NCBI GenBank assembly: GCA_964035575.1
Contig: OZ037841.1
Location: 1,736,001-1,800,000, forward strand
Length of the DNA: 64,000 nt
Source: Rhynchopus sp. YZ270_cl-10
Taxonomy: Eukaryota > Euglenozoa > Diplonemea > Diplonemida > Diplonemidae
Direction: 5' to 3'
The translations under genes were made by a program, and so were the position numbers. Shown here piece by piece: positions 31,718 to 44,300 of this stretch. The notes under the pieces were generated by a model, which saw nothing but the letters and a program-made list of their open reading frames with translations, did not search any database and was not told the DNA's origin. Position 1 is the first letter of the stretch; the number at the start of each line of letters is the position of its first letter.

Positions 31718-34369
31718 TTGCTTCACAACGTGGCGGTGTTTTATAGGTTCTGCGATTGTCGATAATATTATACATGTTTTAGCATCGTTCTCTCCCCTGT
31801 TTCTCCCGTTCTTTTGTTTATTTCGTTTACTACCTTTTGTGACGTGTGTGTGCCACCTGGCCTGCTCACGTTGCAAGCGTTTTTATCGACCTCCCTCCCA
31901 CTGCAACCTTTATCTGCGCTCCCTCTCTCTCTGGCTCTCTCCGTTGATATAAGGTACACATGTCTACCTTACGTAAATGGGTTTATTTTTTGTACAACTG
32001 GTGTAGCATGGCGACGGCGCAATTCTGCGCCATTTCCAATGCTCAGCTACTCAGGTGTGCATTCTTCTTCTCCACTCTCCTCTTGTCCCGTGGGCTCACC
32101 CGCGGGGGGAGGGAAGTTATTGTATTATGATTTTTACAGAAAAGATGCGTGCCCGAGACACAGTCATCTTTTATTGTTTTATTCATTATTTTTCTTTATT
32201 TTCTTTACTGCAAGGACAACCATGAAACATCGTAGGAAAGCTGCAACTGTTGCAGGCTTATATACCAGAGGGTAATTTTTTTTTCCCCCTTCACATGAAG
32301 TGTGTTCAGAAACCAGACAAAAAAGATAGCCAACAATATGATTTTTTGATGCTATTTCTGTTTCTGGCTGCGTTCAAAACGAAAAATAGTCTTTTTTTTC
32401 TTCTTCTCTCTCTTTATCACGTTATCATGATCAGTTGGCGGTACTAATTGTCTGGTTTTTTTAGTGCGTCTGCAGAGGCGACGCTTTCGTTAAATGTCAC
32501 TCATTTTTGCTCGTAAAGGCAGGATATACGGAGCTGGTATGCCTACGTCTTGGTTGTGTTTTGTGTTGTTCAGGTTTTGTTCCGCGTGGTCTTGCGTGTG
32601 TTCTTTTCCTCAACTTATATTAGAGATGTGTTCCCGTGAGGCGCGTTCATCTTTATTCATCTCTTTTGCTTCTTTTTATTCTTCTTATCCTAACATGAAC
32701 AAATATAACCCGTACAGAGTTCCCGCGGTCCTGCGGAAAAGTTTTTTTTTTTGCACCTTTTTGTACGTCGCATATGCAAGATAATGTGTAACGTGAGCCT
32801 CTGGAGGAGTGCATGTGGTTCAGGTGTCAAAAAAAGGTGACATCTGACAACAAAGAACACACACACAGCCTTGAGAGGTGAGTATCGGTACTATCGACGA
32901 CTCAAAGTAGAAGCTTCGGCTAGCATTTTGTGCACCTTCCACCCAGGTGGGTGCTTTGGGGGTATTGTCGATACATAAAAAGAGGTAGACATCCTTGGCT
33001 GCCTGCACTGTTACAAAAAAAAAAAAAAAAACAATGTTTTCAATAAAACACAGAACCGTCCTCAAATTGAGTCAATACAACAAAAATTAATTTATAACAA
33101 AAGATCACACAACATACACACACCTCCCCCGAGAAAGAGAAAATAAAAATTGGTTCAAAAAAAAAAGTTGCAATTCTGAATTCTTTCCTATGTTGCACAA
33201 TAACGCAAGCTTAGATCCGGCAGGTGCAAAAGGTGACCCTGACCCACAGAGTTTCCTGCACTTTAATAAACGTGAAAACGCTAAAAAAAAAAACCACACA
33301 AATCCCCCAAAAAAAGAGTCTTTTGTAAAAAATAGGGCAAGTTGAGTTGCAGAGTTTGGTACAAAAAAATTTTTTGTAGAGACTGTAAGGCATTCTTGCC
33401 CTGTAGTGAACGAAACAACGAAACCCCGCCAGTCCTGAAACAGGGGGCGGTCTCGTGTGCACATTAGTTGCACACATCTCCGATTCGTTGACAACAAACT
33501 GTATTAGTATACCTAGGCCCCTAGGAGATGCATAGTTAGTGTCATTTTTTCCCCCCTTCTGTTGGCCGCAGGTTTGTGCTTTCATCCGGATGGCTGGCAT
33601 CGTACAGGGGTCAATCGGAGGGTGTGCCTGCAACAACAATCATTTTTTTAAAACAATAGTACAAAAAGAGAGTGAAGACTGTCTGTATGTCTACTATCGT
33701 CTAAACCGATTTTCAAAAAAAAAAAAAGACATAAAATTTGTCATCAAAAAAGCTCCCTTAAAGGAGGACTCTAATTCCTTCCCCACACCCCCACCCCCCG
33801 CACCAAAGAAATTCGTTTTTTATTCACCCCCCCCCCGCACTCTCAGTTTTAGTTTCGCCGTGTACACGTTTTTTTTTCGATTACCCCCAACCACTCACAC
33901 GGCTTGAGTTTTGTTTTGTTTTTGTTTGTTTTTTTTTGGTCCCGGTTTGCCAAGCTAGAATAGCAAGGCCGTTTCCTGTAGAATGGATGCACCTTGTATT
34001 GTTTGCTCTACTTTCATCAAAAGTCAAGAGTTTATTTTTTTTTGTGGAGCTCATCCTCGGGTGTGTACACTACAAAAAGAGAGAATGGAGACACAGAGTG
34101 GTATTCCATTCTCGCGTTTTTTTTTTTTTTTTGAGTTGCTTTTTCTCTCGTCAAAACGCTAACTAAATCTTTTTCCTCTGCGTTCTTCTCAACCACTCTC
34201 TCTCTCTCTCCACCACTTTCCACGCTACGGCTACATTTTTATCAAGCTACTCAGGCGACTAAGCAGAGGCTTAGGTTCTTTTTTTGTAATTTTTATCTCT
34301 TTCCCCCCCTTTTCATTCCAACCTCCCGTCCACCATTGGTGCCCATTCTATTTAATTCATAGTAAGACG

Positions 34370-34389
34370 TTGTGCACGAAGAGGCACAA
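34370..34389 (+). other. ACGAGAG-type stem-loop
   Basis: 6-bp stem TTGTGC / GCACAA around ACGAAGAG, followed by CTCCATCTTAC. Confidence 0.5.
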
Positions 34390-34478
34390 CTCCATCTTAC
34401 AAGCTTTCTTTCCTTCATTTCCTCCAAAAACCGCCTCCCTGCCTCTACTTTCTTCTTGGATGATTTCCATCAGATGTG

Positions 34479-34495
34479 TGTGCACGAGACGCACA
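34479..34495 (+). other. ACGAGAG-type stem-loop
   Basis: TGTGC / GCACA around ACGAGAC, then TTCATCTTTCTTTTC: the best match to the common form. Confidence 0.5.
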
Positions 34496-34645
34496 TTCAT
34501 CTTTCTTTTCTCTTTGTTGTGCTTTCATCCGACTGACATCGTACGTAGGTCAGTCAAGATGACCGCATCAATAACTATTCTTTGTTTTTTTTTTTTGGGT
34601 CAGACCCAGGGGGTGGACTACAGATGAGGGATGTGTCGTCTGTAG

Positions 34646-34730
34646 TTCCTCCCATTGGCTGCAGGGGTATGCAGGACTATTCTGTTTTGTCCTCAGGGAG
34701 GTGAACGTCCCTGCCCCTCAATGCAAAGTC
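34646..34730 (+). promoter_or_regulatory. 85-bp invariant block, copy 3
   Basis: Same 85 bases as 7274-7358, but with unrelated sequence on both sides. The conserved unit is therefore exactly this block. Confidence 0.55.
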
Positions 34731-34748
34731 AAAACCCCTGGCTAGGGG

Positions 34749-34756
34749 TATATAAA
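34749..34756 (+). promoter_or_regulatory. TATA-like box
   Basis: TATATAAA lies 18 bases after the 85-bp block and just after a CCCCT / AGGGG hairpin. It could start transcription toward 34780. Confidence 0.35.
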
Positions 34757-34806
34757 TGCTGGGCTGGTGGCTTCCCCATATGCTATGGGTGTTCTGCACT
34801 CAGAGT

Positions 34807-35031
34807 ATGAAACAGCGACCAACAGACACCAGAGCTTGCTCTGTGCACCTTGGGTTACGATTCCTCCTGAAAGGACTTCTTCGCAATCCCGAAGAGAGGG
34901 CTGAGGTCACGAGCGGTTGTTGTACCGCCCCCTCCGTTGTTCACGCGACGGTACGGGCAAGTGATTATGGTTTCCTTTTTTGTTACGATTTCACACCTTC
35001 TGTTGTCCGCATGGCTAAGGGGCTGCATTAG
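34807..35031 (+). CDS. Small unrecognised open reading frame
   Basis: 74 codons from the first ATG after the TATA-like box (MKQRPTDTRACSVH) to a TAG. I recognise no family. Support is only its position; it may not be translated. Confidence 0.2.
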   Translation: MKQRPTDTRACSVHLGLRFLLKGLLRNPEERAEVTSGCCTAPSVVHATVRASDYGFLFCYDFTPSVVRMAKGLH

Positions 35032-35233
35032 TTAGCTACCATTATGTACTCGCCCTGCACCACAGAGAGGTGTCCGCACTTATCAACTTCACTTTTTTTT
35101 TTTTCAAATTTTTCTTTTTTGCATCGATTTGCTATATCATCAGTATAAAGTCTTCGCGCGTTTTTTGAAATTTTTGTGGAGCAATGAGTGAAAGTTAAAT
35201 GGCATTTATTTTCACTTTAATTTTTTTTTTGGC

Positions 35234-35536
35234 TTGGGTACTAATAGTCTATGGAATTTTCACTCCTTAATTCGTTCAGTACGTTCAAAATACTCTCCGT
35301 ACAACCCATTTATTGAATTATGGGTATTTTCTGAGGACATTTTCGACGTTATCAACGACTACATCAAAAACTTCATGACGAAAGACATGAAGGATGATTC
35401 ACTCGTTTGTAAAACAAGCATTTTTCTCTGTCACATGCCTCAGACTTCCCGATATGTGAACCTTTGTACACATCACAATGCCTATTACTCTATACATTTC
35501 AAAAACGCACCTCGACTTTTCACTCGTGATATATAA
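35234..35536 (+). pseudogene. Possible coding remnant, unknown
   Basis: About 100 codons open with protein-like composition (FSEDIFDVINDYIKNFMTKD) and no ATG near the 5' end. It could be an exon or a decayed gene fragment; no family recognised. Confidence 0.2.
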
Positions 35537-36438
35537 TTACGTTATTTGCACAATAGTGGATGTGATCTCACTGCGGTGGTGGTAGTGGTGTCTCTTGCTG
35601 CTGCCTTTGACGTGGCTCGTTCTCTCATTGTCATTTCGTATACATAACTACACTTCGCTGTACTTTGCAGTGTAGCAGCTGCAGCAAAGCACCCAACCCA
35701 CCACCTTCAGTAAGATCAAAAGTCCACTTCATATGCAATAAATAGGACAAAAAAAATTATACAATTGTGGTCCAGCTTTCGTTACCTTACGACGACTGCA
35801 GCAGACCACTTACCCCACTGTTTTCAGATTCTTAAAAGGATGTGAGATTTTTCTTTTTTGCTGTTTATAAAAAGTCTTTACGAAGTCTTTTGCATTGTAC
35901 ACTTTGTCTTCTTTGGCTACAGTGTATAATAATATAGGAATGGTTAGGTGCCTACTGCTGGCATTGGATTGATGAAAATAAGGAGGGAAAAAGACAAACA
36001 TAAAAACAACAAAAAAAAAGACACTCTCTTCAATCAAGTCTGCAGTAGGCACCTCCCTTTCTAGCGTGCTTTGCCACGTTTATGCAAACGTATATGGTAG
36101 TTGCAGCGAAACGGCCCCACATCAGAGGCTGTTTTTTCATTAAAAAGGTTTTCTGGACAGTGAAGGCTTCGTCTGTGATGGGCTACACTAAATTTACAGA
36201 TTATCAAAAAAGTATAAAAGAACGTGAAAAAAAAATAATCAGTGCCACAAAAAAGCAACCGAAATAGGGAGACAATGAATGGTGTGGCTCAAAACCCCCA
36301 AAGTATACCACAAAATTGCAAAAGTACAAAAAATTACACTTTATTTTTGGGATGAGCCCACAACCAGTGAATGAAATATGTTGGGGCCGCCTGCTCCAAA
36401 AAAAAGCGGAGATTCATTTATTGCGCAATTGTGGCAAA
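35537..36438. other. Non-coding, nothing recognised
   Basis: AT-rich; no gene, RNA or repeat that I can support. Confidence 0.5.
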
Positions 36439-37864
36439 TGGGGTGGCCCGGGCGCGCAGGGAAGTGGCGCGTTGTGTTTTTTCGGAAAAAATCATAAAAA
36501 GTCACAACATTATGAAAAAGAATCTTGTGATTTTTTGTGATTGTTTGTGATTATTTGTGATTTTTTTTTTGGTTTTTGTGATTTTTTGTGATTGTTTGTG
36601 ATTATTTGTGATTTTTTTTTCGGTTTTTGTGATTGATTGTGATTTTTTGTGATTATTTGTGATTTTTTTTTTGGTTTTTGTGATTTTTTGTGATTGTTTG
36701 TGATTTTTTGTGATTTTTTTTTTGGTTTTTGTGATTTTTTTTTTTTGGTTTTTGTGATTTTTTGTTGGGTGATCTATGATCGTCTCCGTGAGACACGTAA
36801 CAGGCTGCGAGAGCCTGTGAGAGTCTGTGAGAGCTTACTGAGAGTTAGTGGGAGCTGTGAGAGCTTACTGAGAGCTTATGAGGTCCTGTGCTGTGGTAGT
36901 GCACAGTACATAGAGTATACACAGTCACGCCGAAAACACTTGCATTTGCATTTCCGGAATCCGTCCGGCCAGTGGTGGGGTCAATTTTCCGAAATGGACA
37001 AGTTCTCGTTTTTGGTCAATTTCCGCAGTATACACAGGGGATTGGGAACAGTACAGTACAGTTGTGTGGTGGGGTCAATACGCCGAAATGGACAAATCCG
37101 TGATTTTTGTCAGCATCAGGGGCAAGTGAAAACATAGAGAGGATGAGGAACAAGAAAAGGGTGAAAATGGGCCGCCCGCCGCAGTCGGAAGCTTTTATAT
37201 GTCGTGCACTTTTCCAGGTCTGAAGACGATCTGACCACATTGTCCCAGTATAACATACACCCAATAAATCCATTGGAGAAGGAACATGCCATCATTTGCG
37301 ATGACAGCGTCATGTGGGCGGCCAATCCGATGTTGCGCGGCGGCGGCTTGGTCTTACGCGCCTTGAGAGGCGGCTCGACCCTTCCAATGAACACAAGCGT
37401 GTGCAGCTGGGTGGCGGCTATGTGCTGTAGACAGCGCAATGTAACAATTGCAGTCGGGGGGCGCGTCGGTTTCCGGAGTCGCTTCGGTAACGGGGGTCGC
37501 GTCAGTGTCGGCGTACACCACCTCTACCTCCTCCGTTGGAGTCGGTACCTCGTGCTTGGGGAGCCTCCGCCAGCTCCCGTGCCTTGGCAATCGCCAAGAT
37601 AAACAACTGTCTGAGGCCGGCTACGCTTTTCGCTGCCTCTTTACTCGCTTCTGAGTGTGTGGTGATTATTGATCTCCACCCTGTTCAGATTGCAGGAAGT
37701 CGACCAAATGTACCGTGACTTTGTAGTAGTTGTTTGTGATTTTTTGTGATTTTTTGTGATTTTTTTTTTTGATTTTTGTGATTTTTTGTGATAATTTGTG
37801 ATTTTTTGTGATTTTTTTAAATTTTTTTTGTAAAAACTAAGCGCCGTGCCCCCGGGCCACCCCA
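36439..37864. mobile_element. Inverted-repeat element with 5-bp target duplication
   Basis: Ends TGGGGTGGCCCGGG and complement, with GCAAA on both sides (36434-36438, 37865-37869). Near both ends are TTTGTGATTTTT arrays in the same orientation (36520-36770, 37729-37820). The middle holds two copies of the GTGGTGGGGTC / GAAATGGACAA motif (36945, 37065) and open stretches on both strands around 37116-37660 (for example TPTEEVEVVYADTDATPVTE on the minus strand). I could not assign these; they may be transposase debris. Confidence 0.65.
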
Positions 37865-38235
37865 GCAAACACAATCGAGGCAACGACACTACTCCAACAT
37901 AATAAATAATTGGGAGTGCAAGATCACGACATTTTGATAGCAAAACCCTGGTCCCACAAACTTGTGGTCCAGGGGACTGTCGACACAAACAAGAATTGAG
38001 ACAGACCTACATAAGGGTAGTGTCCACATAAAGTCATTGTACCCCCTGCATAGTAGCATTTAACGTCGTGTTTTATCCCTAGTGATTCAACTCTATTTTT
38101 TTGTGACCTCCCTCCCCAGACCCCTTTTCACTGATGTTTACCCCCACCCCTCCACAGAATCTTATTAATATTTGTATCACCCCCCCAGTCTTTCTTTTTT
38201 GTTCGTGTTTCACACCAGTTTTGTTACTATAATAA

Positions 38236-38307
38236 CCACCTGAATTGCAAAAAATAGCCCCACCCAACGCCTGCCAACACCCCCCAACACCCTGCTAATT
38301 TAGGTGG
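38236..38307. mobile_element. 72-bp miniature element with 5-bp duplication
   Basis: CCACCTGAATTGC and GCTAATTTAGGTGG ends around four CCCAACNCC units, flanked by AATAA (38231-38235, 38308-38312). Same ends as the 1222-bp element at 52487. Confidence 0.7.
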
Positions 38308-38312
38308 AATAA

Positions 38313-40098
38313 CCCCGTTCTTCTCCTGCACCCCCTCGCGAATCTTCCCCTCCTCCTTCTGTAGCTCACTGACGCCGAACTGCTCCTTGTGTGTGATGCT
38401 ACCTTTATTCGATTGTTGGTGTGGAAAAAAAATGTTTCTTGAAATTCTTCTTCTGTGCTAACTGCTGCTGTTGTTGTTGTTTTCTTTCGTGCGTTGTGCA
38501 CAAAAAAATATAATAACAACAGTAGTTTTTATTGCAACATGGTGAGACATTGGGTTTGTGTACAGGCCTGCAAAAATAAATGACTCCCGTACCCCCGCCC
38601 AAAACAATCAACAAATGATTCATTTTTCGTATCTTGTCCTTGTATCTCCCAAAGCAGCCTTGTAGAGACGAAAGTACTCTTTTTCAAAAAAAGGCAGTTT
38701 TGCTCACATTGTTTTCTCTCCTTAAGGTGCCTCTAGCATCGAGGCGTTTGTAAAAATAAATGTTTTTTTTGTACACCCATCTTTCGATTGAAAAGAATAT
38801 CTTAATCATTTTGTACACCCCTGCCCCAATTTGTTTTGTCTATTTCTGGCTCTTCATTTCCCCTTCAGGTCTTCCTGAAGGGAAAAAAACTTGGATTTTT
38901 GCTTCAACGAATCTGATCGGGAGTTTTGCTATACAGTACTCCAAAAATGATATTGGCTGTCTAAAAAACTGGGCGTAAATAAGTTTGGCGGATTTGGACA
39001 TTTTGGCGACTTTTTTTTGGACACCAAACACATTGGGAGTACTGTAGTTGAACCCTCTGAATCAATTCACTGCAATTGCAAGAATGCTTTTTTGAAGATG
39101 GACAAAAAAATTTTTTGTGGGAGAAAAGCCTTTTCTTTGACCGACAAAAGAAAGAAAGAAACCGTAACCCTGCAGAATCCTGACTGATACGTAGCTCGAT
39201 GTATATGCTGACTTCTTTATTGGGTCGTGTTGGGAAGTGTTCATGGTCCGCATGACGTCTGCATGCGATACATCAGTGCCTTTGCCTTTGCTGTGTGTCA
39301 AGTCAGGTTGCACTTCAAAACTCCTCACCCTCTCTTTGTTTTCTTATTTTATTAGTGTTCCCAATTTTTATTTTAACAAGCATGCTCATTTTCTTTAACG
39401 TATTTTTTGGAACTTTTTTCGGTGCCCAGTTCACACGAGAAGGTTCACCTCAACTTTTCTTTCTCTCTATTTTTTTTTTTGTAGCATTTTTGAATAATCA
39501 CGGACACTGTAAGGCGGAGCAGACCTGAGAGGTATCTTACAAACAGTTCTTTTTTTACAAGGTGACCACGAGAGGCTTAGGTTTATCTTATATTGGTCGA
39601 CAAATTATCGACCGTAAAAAAATGTTTGGCGTTTTCAAGATTTTTCTGGAAATTCGACATTTTTTACGGTCGAATATTTTTACGAATAGTATTCGATGCG
39701 GGAAACTTTTCTTTTTATTTTCATTTTTACCCAAGTTGGCAACAAGACCTACGGACAAACAGCGCGCACTCATATCGTGTATGGCGTTGTTCTTTGGTAT
39801 ATGGGGCCTCATAGCCTCAGTGGGGCTATCATGCACCGCCAAGATCAAAATATATGTGTGTGATCAAATGTGGGTATTTCCTCAGTGGGATCCTCATCAC
39901 CCGTGTGCGTGTTTGATAATTAATAAGGGAGGGGTTCTTGCGCAGAAGATGGCCCTATGTGTGTGTGGGTGTCGCTGTCTACGAGTATATGCTTCAAGCA
40001 ATGTGTTGAGGATCGTGTCGGAAGTGCTTTCAGCACTCCCAACTTAGCATCGTTTTGTACTTTTTTTCCCATATGTGAGGCTCCAACAAAACAACCCC
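38313..40098. other. Non-coding spacer
   Basis: No gene seen. An inverted repeat at 39608-39673 (TCGACCGTAAAAAAATGT and complement) and a degenerate ACGAGAG motif near 39548 (GACCACGAGAGGCTTAGG) are present. Confidence 0.5.
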
Positions 40099-40302
40099 CC
40101 TGGACTCAATCACAAAGGCGTCGGGCTGCCATTTGTTCCAAGTGGCACTCCATGTCGTTGTGCAAATGCTTTCAAAATAGAGAAAGTAAAGCGTCTCATT
40201 TATTTCTGATCTCATTTTCCATTCAGGGGAAAGCCTTTGGCGTTATGCGCTGGAGACAGTTGGTCATTAGTATCTTTTCCTTAAGCAGTGCACACGTTTC
40301 CC
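40099..40302. promoter_or_regulatory. 204-bp conserved upstream block, copy 1
   Basis: Begins near CCTGGACTCAATCACAAAGG and ends GCACACGTTTCCC. Nearly identical copies lie at 45788-45990 and 51765-51967, in each case 1-2.2 kb upstream of a LamG-type gene. Both strands are open across it (minus-strand start MRSEINETLYFLYF), which may be chance. Confidence 0.55.
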
Positions 40303-41302
40303 TTCCACACCCACACCCCACCCCACCCCTGTCCTGTTCCCTACTACCCTCTCCTTGGTGCTGGGCCTGCTTGCTGGCTCGTTTTGCACAACGGGTGTGA
40401 CGGGGGGCACATTCAATTTTTTTGTCCGGTTTTGTTTCAACAACTGCATTGCCTGCTCTCTTTTGGTGCGTAATAGCAGGTGTGCCTCTATGGCTTGTCC
40501 TCCCTCCAGAAGGCTCTCCTTTTTGAGCATTCCCCCCCTTCCTGTCTGCTGTAAGAGAATTACGGTCTATCAGCAAGAAAAGACGCAACCGAGGAGAACG
40601 GGCAACTCTGCCTAGCTAAGCAGTGTGTGGCTTCGCTGCAGTGAAGAGAGAACCAGCATCTCTGCTCCGTGCACAGCGTGGTCAGCCCTGCAGCGCCTTG
40701 GCGTAGTTGTAAAGAACCCTTTCATAGCTTAAGACACTATTGGAAGTAGGTCCTGGCCTCACAGCTCCCGTTTCAATTAGAGAACACTCTGACACTGTGG
40801 CACGAATGTGTTTGCGTGACCCGCGAACGTCACTACAGAGCTTTGTACTATACCACTCCTTCTTTGTGTAGGCAGTTTTTTGCGTTGTTGTTGGTCTTTT
40901 TCTGGTTCCGAGCCTGCCAAGATGTCAGTTCTTGAAGCAGGTGAGGACTAAAGGGCACCTGGGAATATGTCACTCTCTCGGCGAGAATGTGCCCCAGATG
41001 CCCTTCATCTTTCATATGTCTGCCCACCCGACATAAGAGTCACCCCGCCTTGTGATATCTTTATTGATGCTCAGTCGGAGGCAGCTCCCATGTAATACCT
41101 TCCTAAGAATCATTTATGTCTTTCAGAAGTTTGTTTGTGTGTCGGGTGGTACTTTTCTGCTTGTTTTGTTCACCGAATGTGTACACACCTGTGGGGCACA
41201 TTCATCTTTCACATTTTATCTATCTGTCAACGACTAGAGGTAAATACATAAAGCACATCGCCTATCTTTTTTGACATGTTCCTCTCTTCACATCTTCACA
41301 CA
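40303..41302. other. Non-coding upstream region of the gene at 41369
   Basis: No gene seen. A degenerate stem-loop motif (GGGGCACATTCATCTTTC) lies near 41192. Confidence 0.5.
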
Positions 41303-41368
41303 CCCACATCAACAGATACATGGGTTGGGCCTTCCTCCCACAAACAACGCTGCTGCAGCAACAGAACA
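41303..41368 (+). promoter_or_regulatory. Conserved 5' leader, copy 1
   Basis: 66 bp ending at the ATG. Identical or nearly so at 46683-46748 and 53905-53970. A pyrimidine-rich stretch precedes CATCAACAG, a plausible acceptor for trans-splicing if this is a kinetoplastid. An upstream ATG (ACATGGGTTGG) opens a 33-codon frame that overlaps the main start out of frame. Confidence 0.5.
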
Positions 41369-44300
41369 ATGCGAGGACACACCATGTACGCCGCAGTCGT
41401 CTTTTTACTGCTTGTGTGTGAAGTGGTGTCGCAGCCGACTGAAATACCGTGTGATCGGGCCGTTGTGACTGTGGTGCAGTTCACAGACAAGGATAACATT
41501 CAGCTCCCCGTGCCGCCCAGTGAGGAGACACTGTTTGGGGGTGTGGTTCAGGTTGACATGGACGTTGTCATTAACGCATACACAGAAAATGGTCGTTTTG
41601 TGGAGTTTGCAAATGGTCAGGGTAGCGACAACTTTATGATTGGACAGTACGGAACTGCAGGAAAAATGTACGTGTCCTCCACTTGGTCAACACAGCGGAT
41701 ACGTGTGATCTACGAGACGGCACCCCTGCCGTTGGGACAGAAGTTTCACGTTCGGGTCGTTGTTGTCCCTATTGACACTGCGACAGCAAACTACTACATA
41801 TATCTTGATGGCACGCTTGTAGCCGACGGCGTCAGTGAGGCACTCAGATACGTCACTCGCTCCATGTTATTGATTGGCACAAGCACTTTTGTAGATCCAA
41901 GCGCCCCAAACTCCCACGAACCCCTCGACGGGAGTGTCACTGATGGTATCCTGAAAATGTGCCCCGATGCCACACCTGCACCACCTACAGCTATTCCGAC
42001 TGCAGTGCCCGATACGATCCCAACTGCAATGCCGTGCACTCGCGACATTGTGACTGTGGCACAGTTCACAGACAAGGATAACAGACAGCTCCCCGTGCTG
42101 CCCAGTGAGGAGACACTGTTTGGGGGTGTGATTCAGGTTGACATGGACGTTATTATCAATGCATACACCAATTACGGGCGTTTTGTTGATATTGGGAACG
42201 GCGTCAGCAGCGACAACCTTATTATTGGACAGTACAAAGACACAGGGTATCTGTATGTCAGCTGCACTTGGACAGATCCGAAGTTACGTGTGATCTACGA
42301 AACACAGCTGCCGTTGGGAGAGATGTTTCATCTTCGGGTCATTTGCGTGCCCATTGACGACGCGACATCAACCTACTACGTGTACATCAACGACGTATTT
42401 GTCATCGAGGGACCCAGTGAGGCACTCAGATACGTAACTCGTTCGCATTTCTTGATTGGCGTAAGCAGCTTCACCATCGGATCAATACCCCACATAGACC
42501 TCGACGGCAGTGTCACGAACTATATGATGGTAATGTGTCCTGAGGAGACACCTGCCCCGCCAACTGCTATTCCAACAGCAGTGCCCACAGCAGTACCCAC
42601 AGCAGTGCCAACAGCAGTACCCACAGCAGTGCCCACAGCAGTGCCCACAGCAGTGCCCACAGCAGTGCCCACAGCAGTGCCCACAGCAGTGCCCACAGCA
42701 GTGCCCACAGCAGTGCCCACAGCAGTGCCCACAGCAGTGCCCACAGCAGTGCCCACAGCAGTGCCCACAGCAGTGCCCACAGCAGTGCCCACAGCAGTGC
42801 CCACAGCAGTGCCCACAGCAGTACCAACAGCAGTGCCAACAGCAGTGCCAACAGCAGTGCCAACAGCAGTGCCAACAGCAGTGCCCACAGCAGTGCCCAC
42901 AGCAGTGCCCACAGCAGTGCCAACAGCAGTGCCAACAGCAGTGCCAACAGCAGTGCCAACAGCAGTGCCAACAGCAGTGCCAACAGCAGTGCCAACAGCA
43001 GTGCCAACAGCAGTGCCAACAGCAGTGCCAACAGCAGTGCCAACAGCAGTGCCCACAGCAGTGCCAACAACAACTCCAATAGCTGAACCTACTGCTTTGC
43101 CCACAGCTGTACCAACAGCAACTCCAACAACACCTGCACCACCAACACCTGCACCTCACACTGCCACACCACCGACAGTGCCACCTGCAACACCAGCACC
43201 AACAGAGACGACAACAGCACCACTGCTGCGAGACACACCGACAAGCGGTATCAAAGCGTCTGTGAAGGAAGACCTGAAGAAGGCGAACACGGCTGCTGGT
43301 GCTGCAGCAGTTCTGGGTGGTGGTGCAGGGAACGCAGGGAAGTTGGCTGTGCTGAACGGCTTTGGCTGTCAAATGGACGACGTGGATGTGGGTGAGGATC
43401 CACTGGACTGGGAGTTCCACCCGACAACGATATCACTTGGGAGTGCAGTTGGGCGGTACAAGCTTGCGGCGATGGTGATGAACCCTGTGGTTGTGGTGTG
43501 CATTGCGCTGCTGGTGCTGTGTGCAGCTGCAGTCATGCAAGCAACACTGGGGTACGGACGTGAGAAGGCAATCAGTGTGACACGGTTTCCTGGGATACTG
43601 TACGTCCCATACTTGTTCTTGCTGCAGGGGACAAGCCTTGTGGCGGCACAGGTTGTGTTTGACCCTTCACGCTACCCAACAATGGTTGCAGTGCTTTCGT
43701 ACGTGATACTGGCACTGTGTCTGCTGTCGCCTGTGCTGCTGTACACCGCTGTGCTGCGCCATGTGAAGAGAGAGGCGGAGCTCTTTCCAGACCCTGCGAT
43801 TGTGGGGAACCCAGCGACAGGCGAGCCTGGGAAGCGTTCCACCAGTGCTGTGTACAAGTTTGCGTTTGGGACAGACATCTGGGTGTCACGACAGAGCTAC
43901 TTTGCAGAGAAGTACGGGAACTGCTTTGAGAACGTGAAGCCGACGTGTCTGTGGTACATCCTGTGTGAGCTTGCGGTGATTCTGTGTCTGTCGCTGTTGT
44001 CTGGATGGCAGCCCACCTCTGTTACGTCCTGCAACACACGCAACATCTTCATCACGATTCTGCTGGTGCTGTTCTTTGTTGCAACAGTTGTCAAACGTCC
44101 GTTCTTGTCTGCGATGGACAACTTGATTGCTGTTGTGCTGAGCCTGTTGCTTGCGTCTGCAGTGTTGGGGATGACGATAGCTATTGCGGCAGAGTCATCT
44201 AAGGACAGTGCACTGTACGCAATCAGCAGTGTGTGTCTCTTGGTCTCTGCACTGATGGTGATGGTTAAGTGTTTGTGGGACTTTGGGATCTACGCCATTG

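Larger units (their letters stand above)
31718..34645. other. Non-coding spacer
   Basis: No gene seen. Contains pyrimidine tracts and several stem-loop-type motifs (GTGCCCGAGACAC near 32147, GTGAGGCGCGTTCATCTTT near 32634, plus those listed at 34370 and 34479). The stretch near 32560-32660 resembles 45290-45400. Confidence 0.5.
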
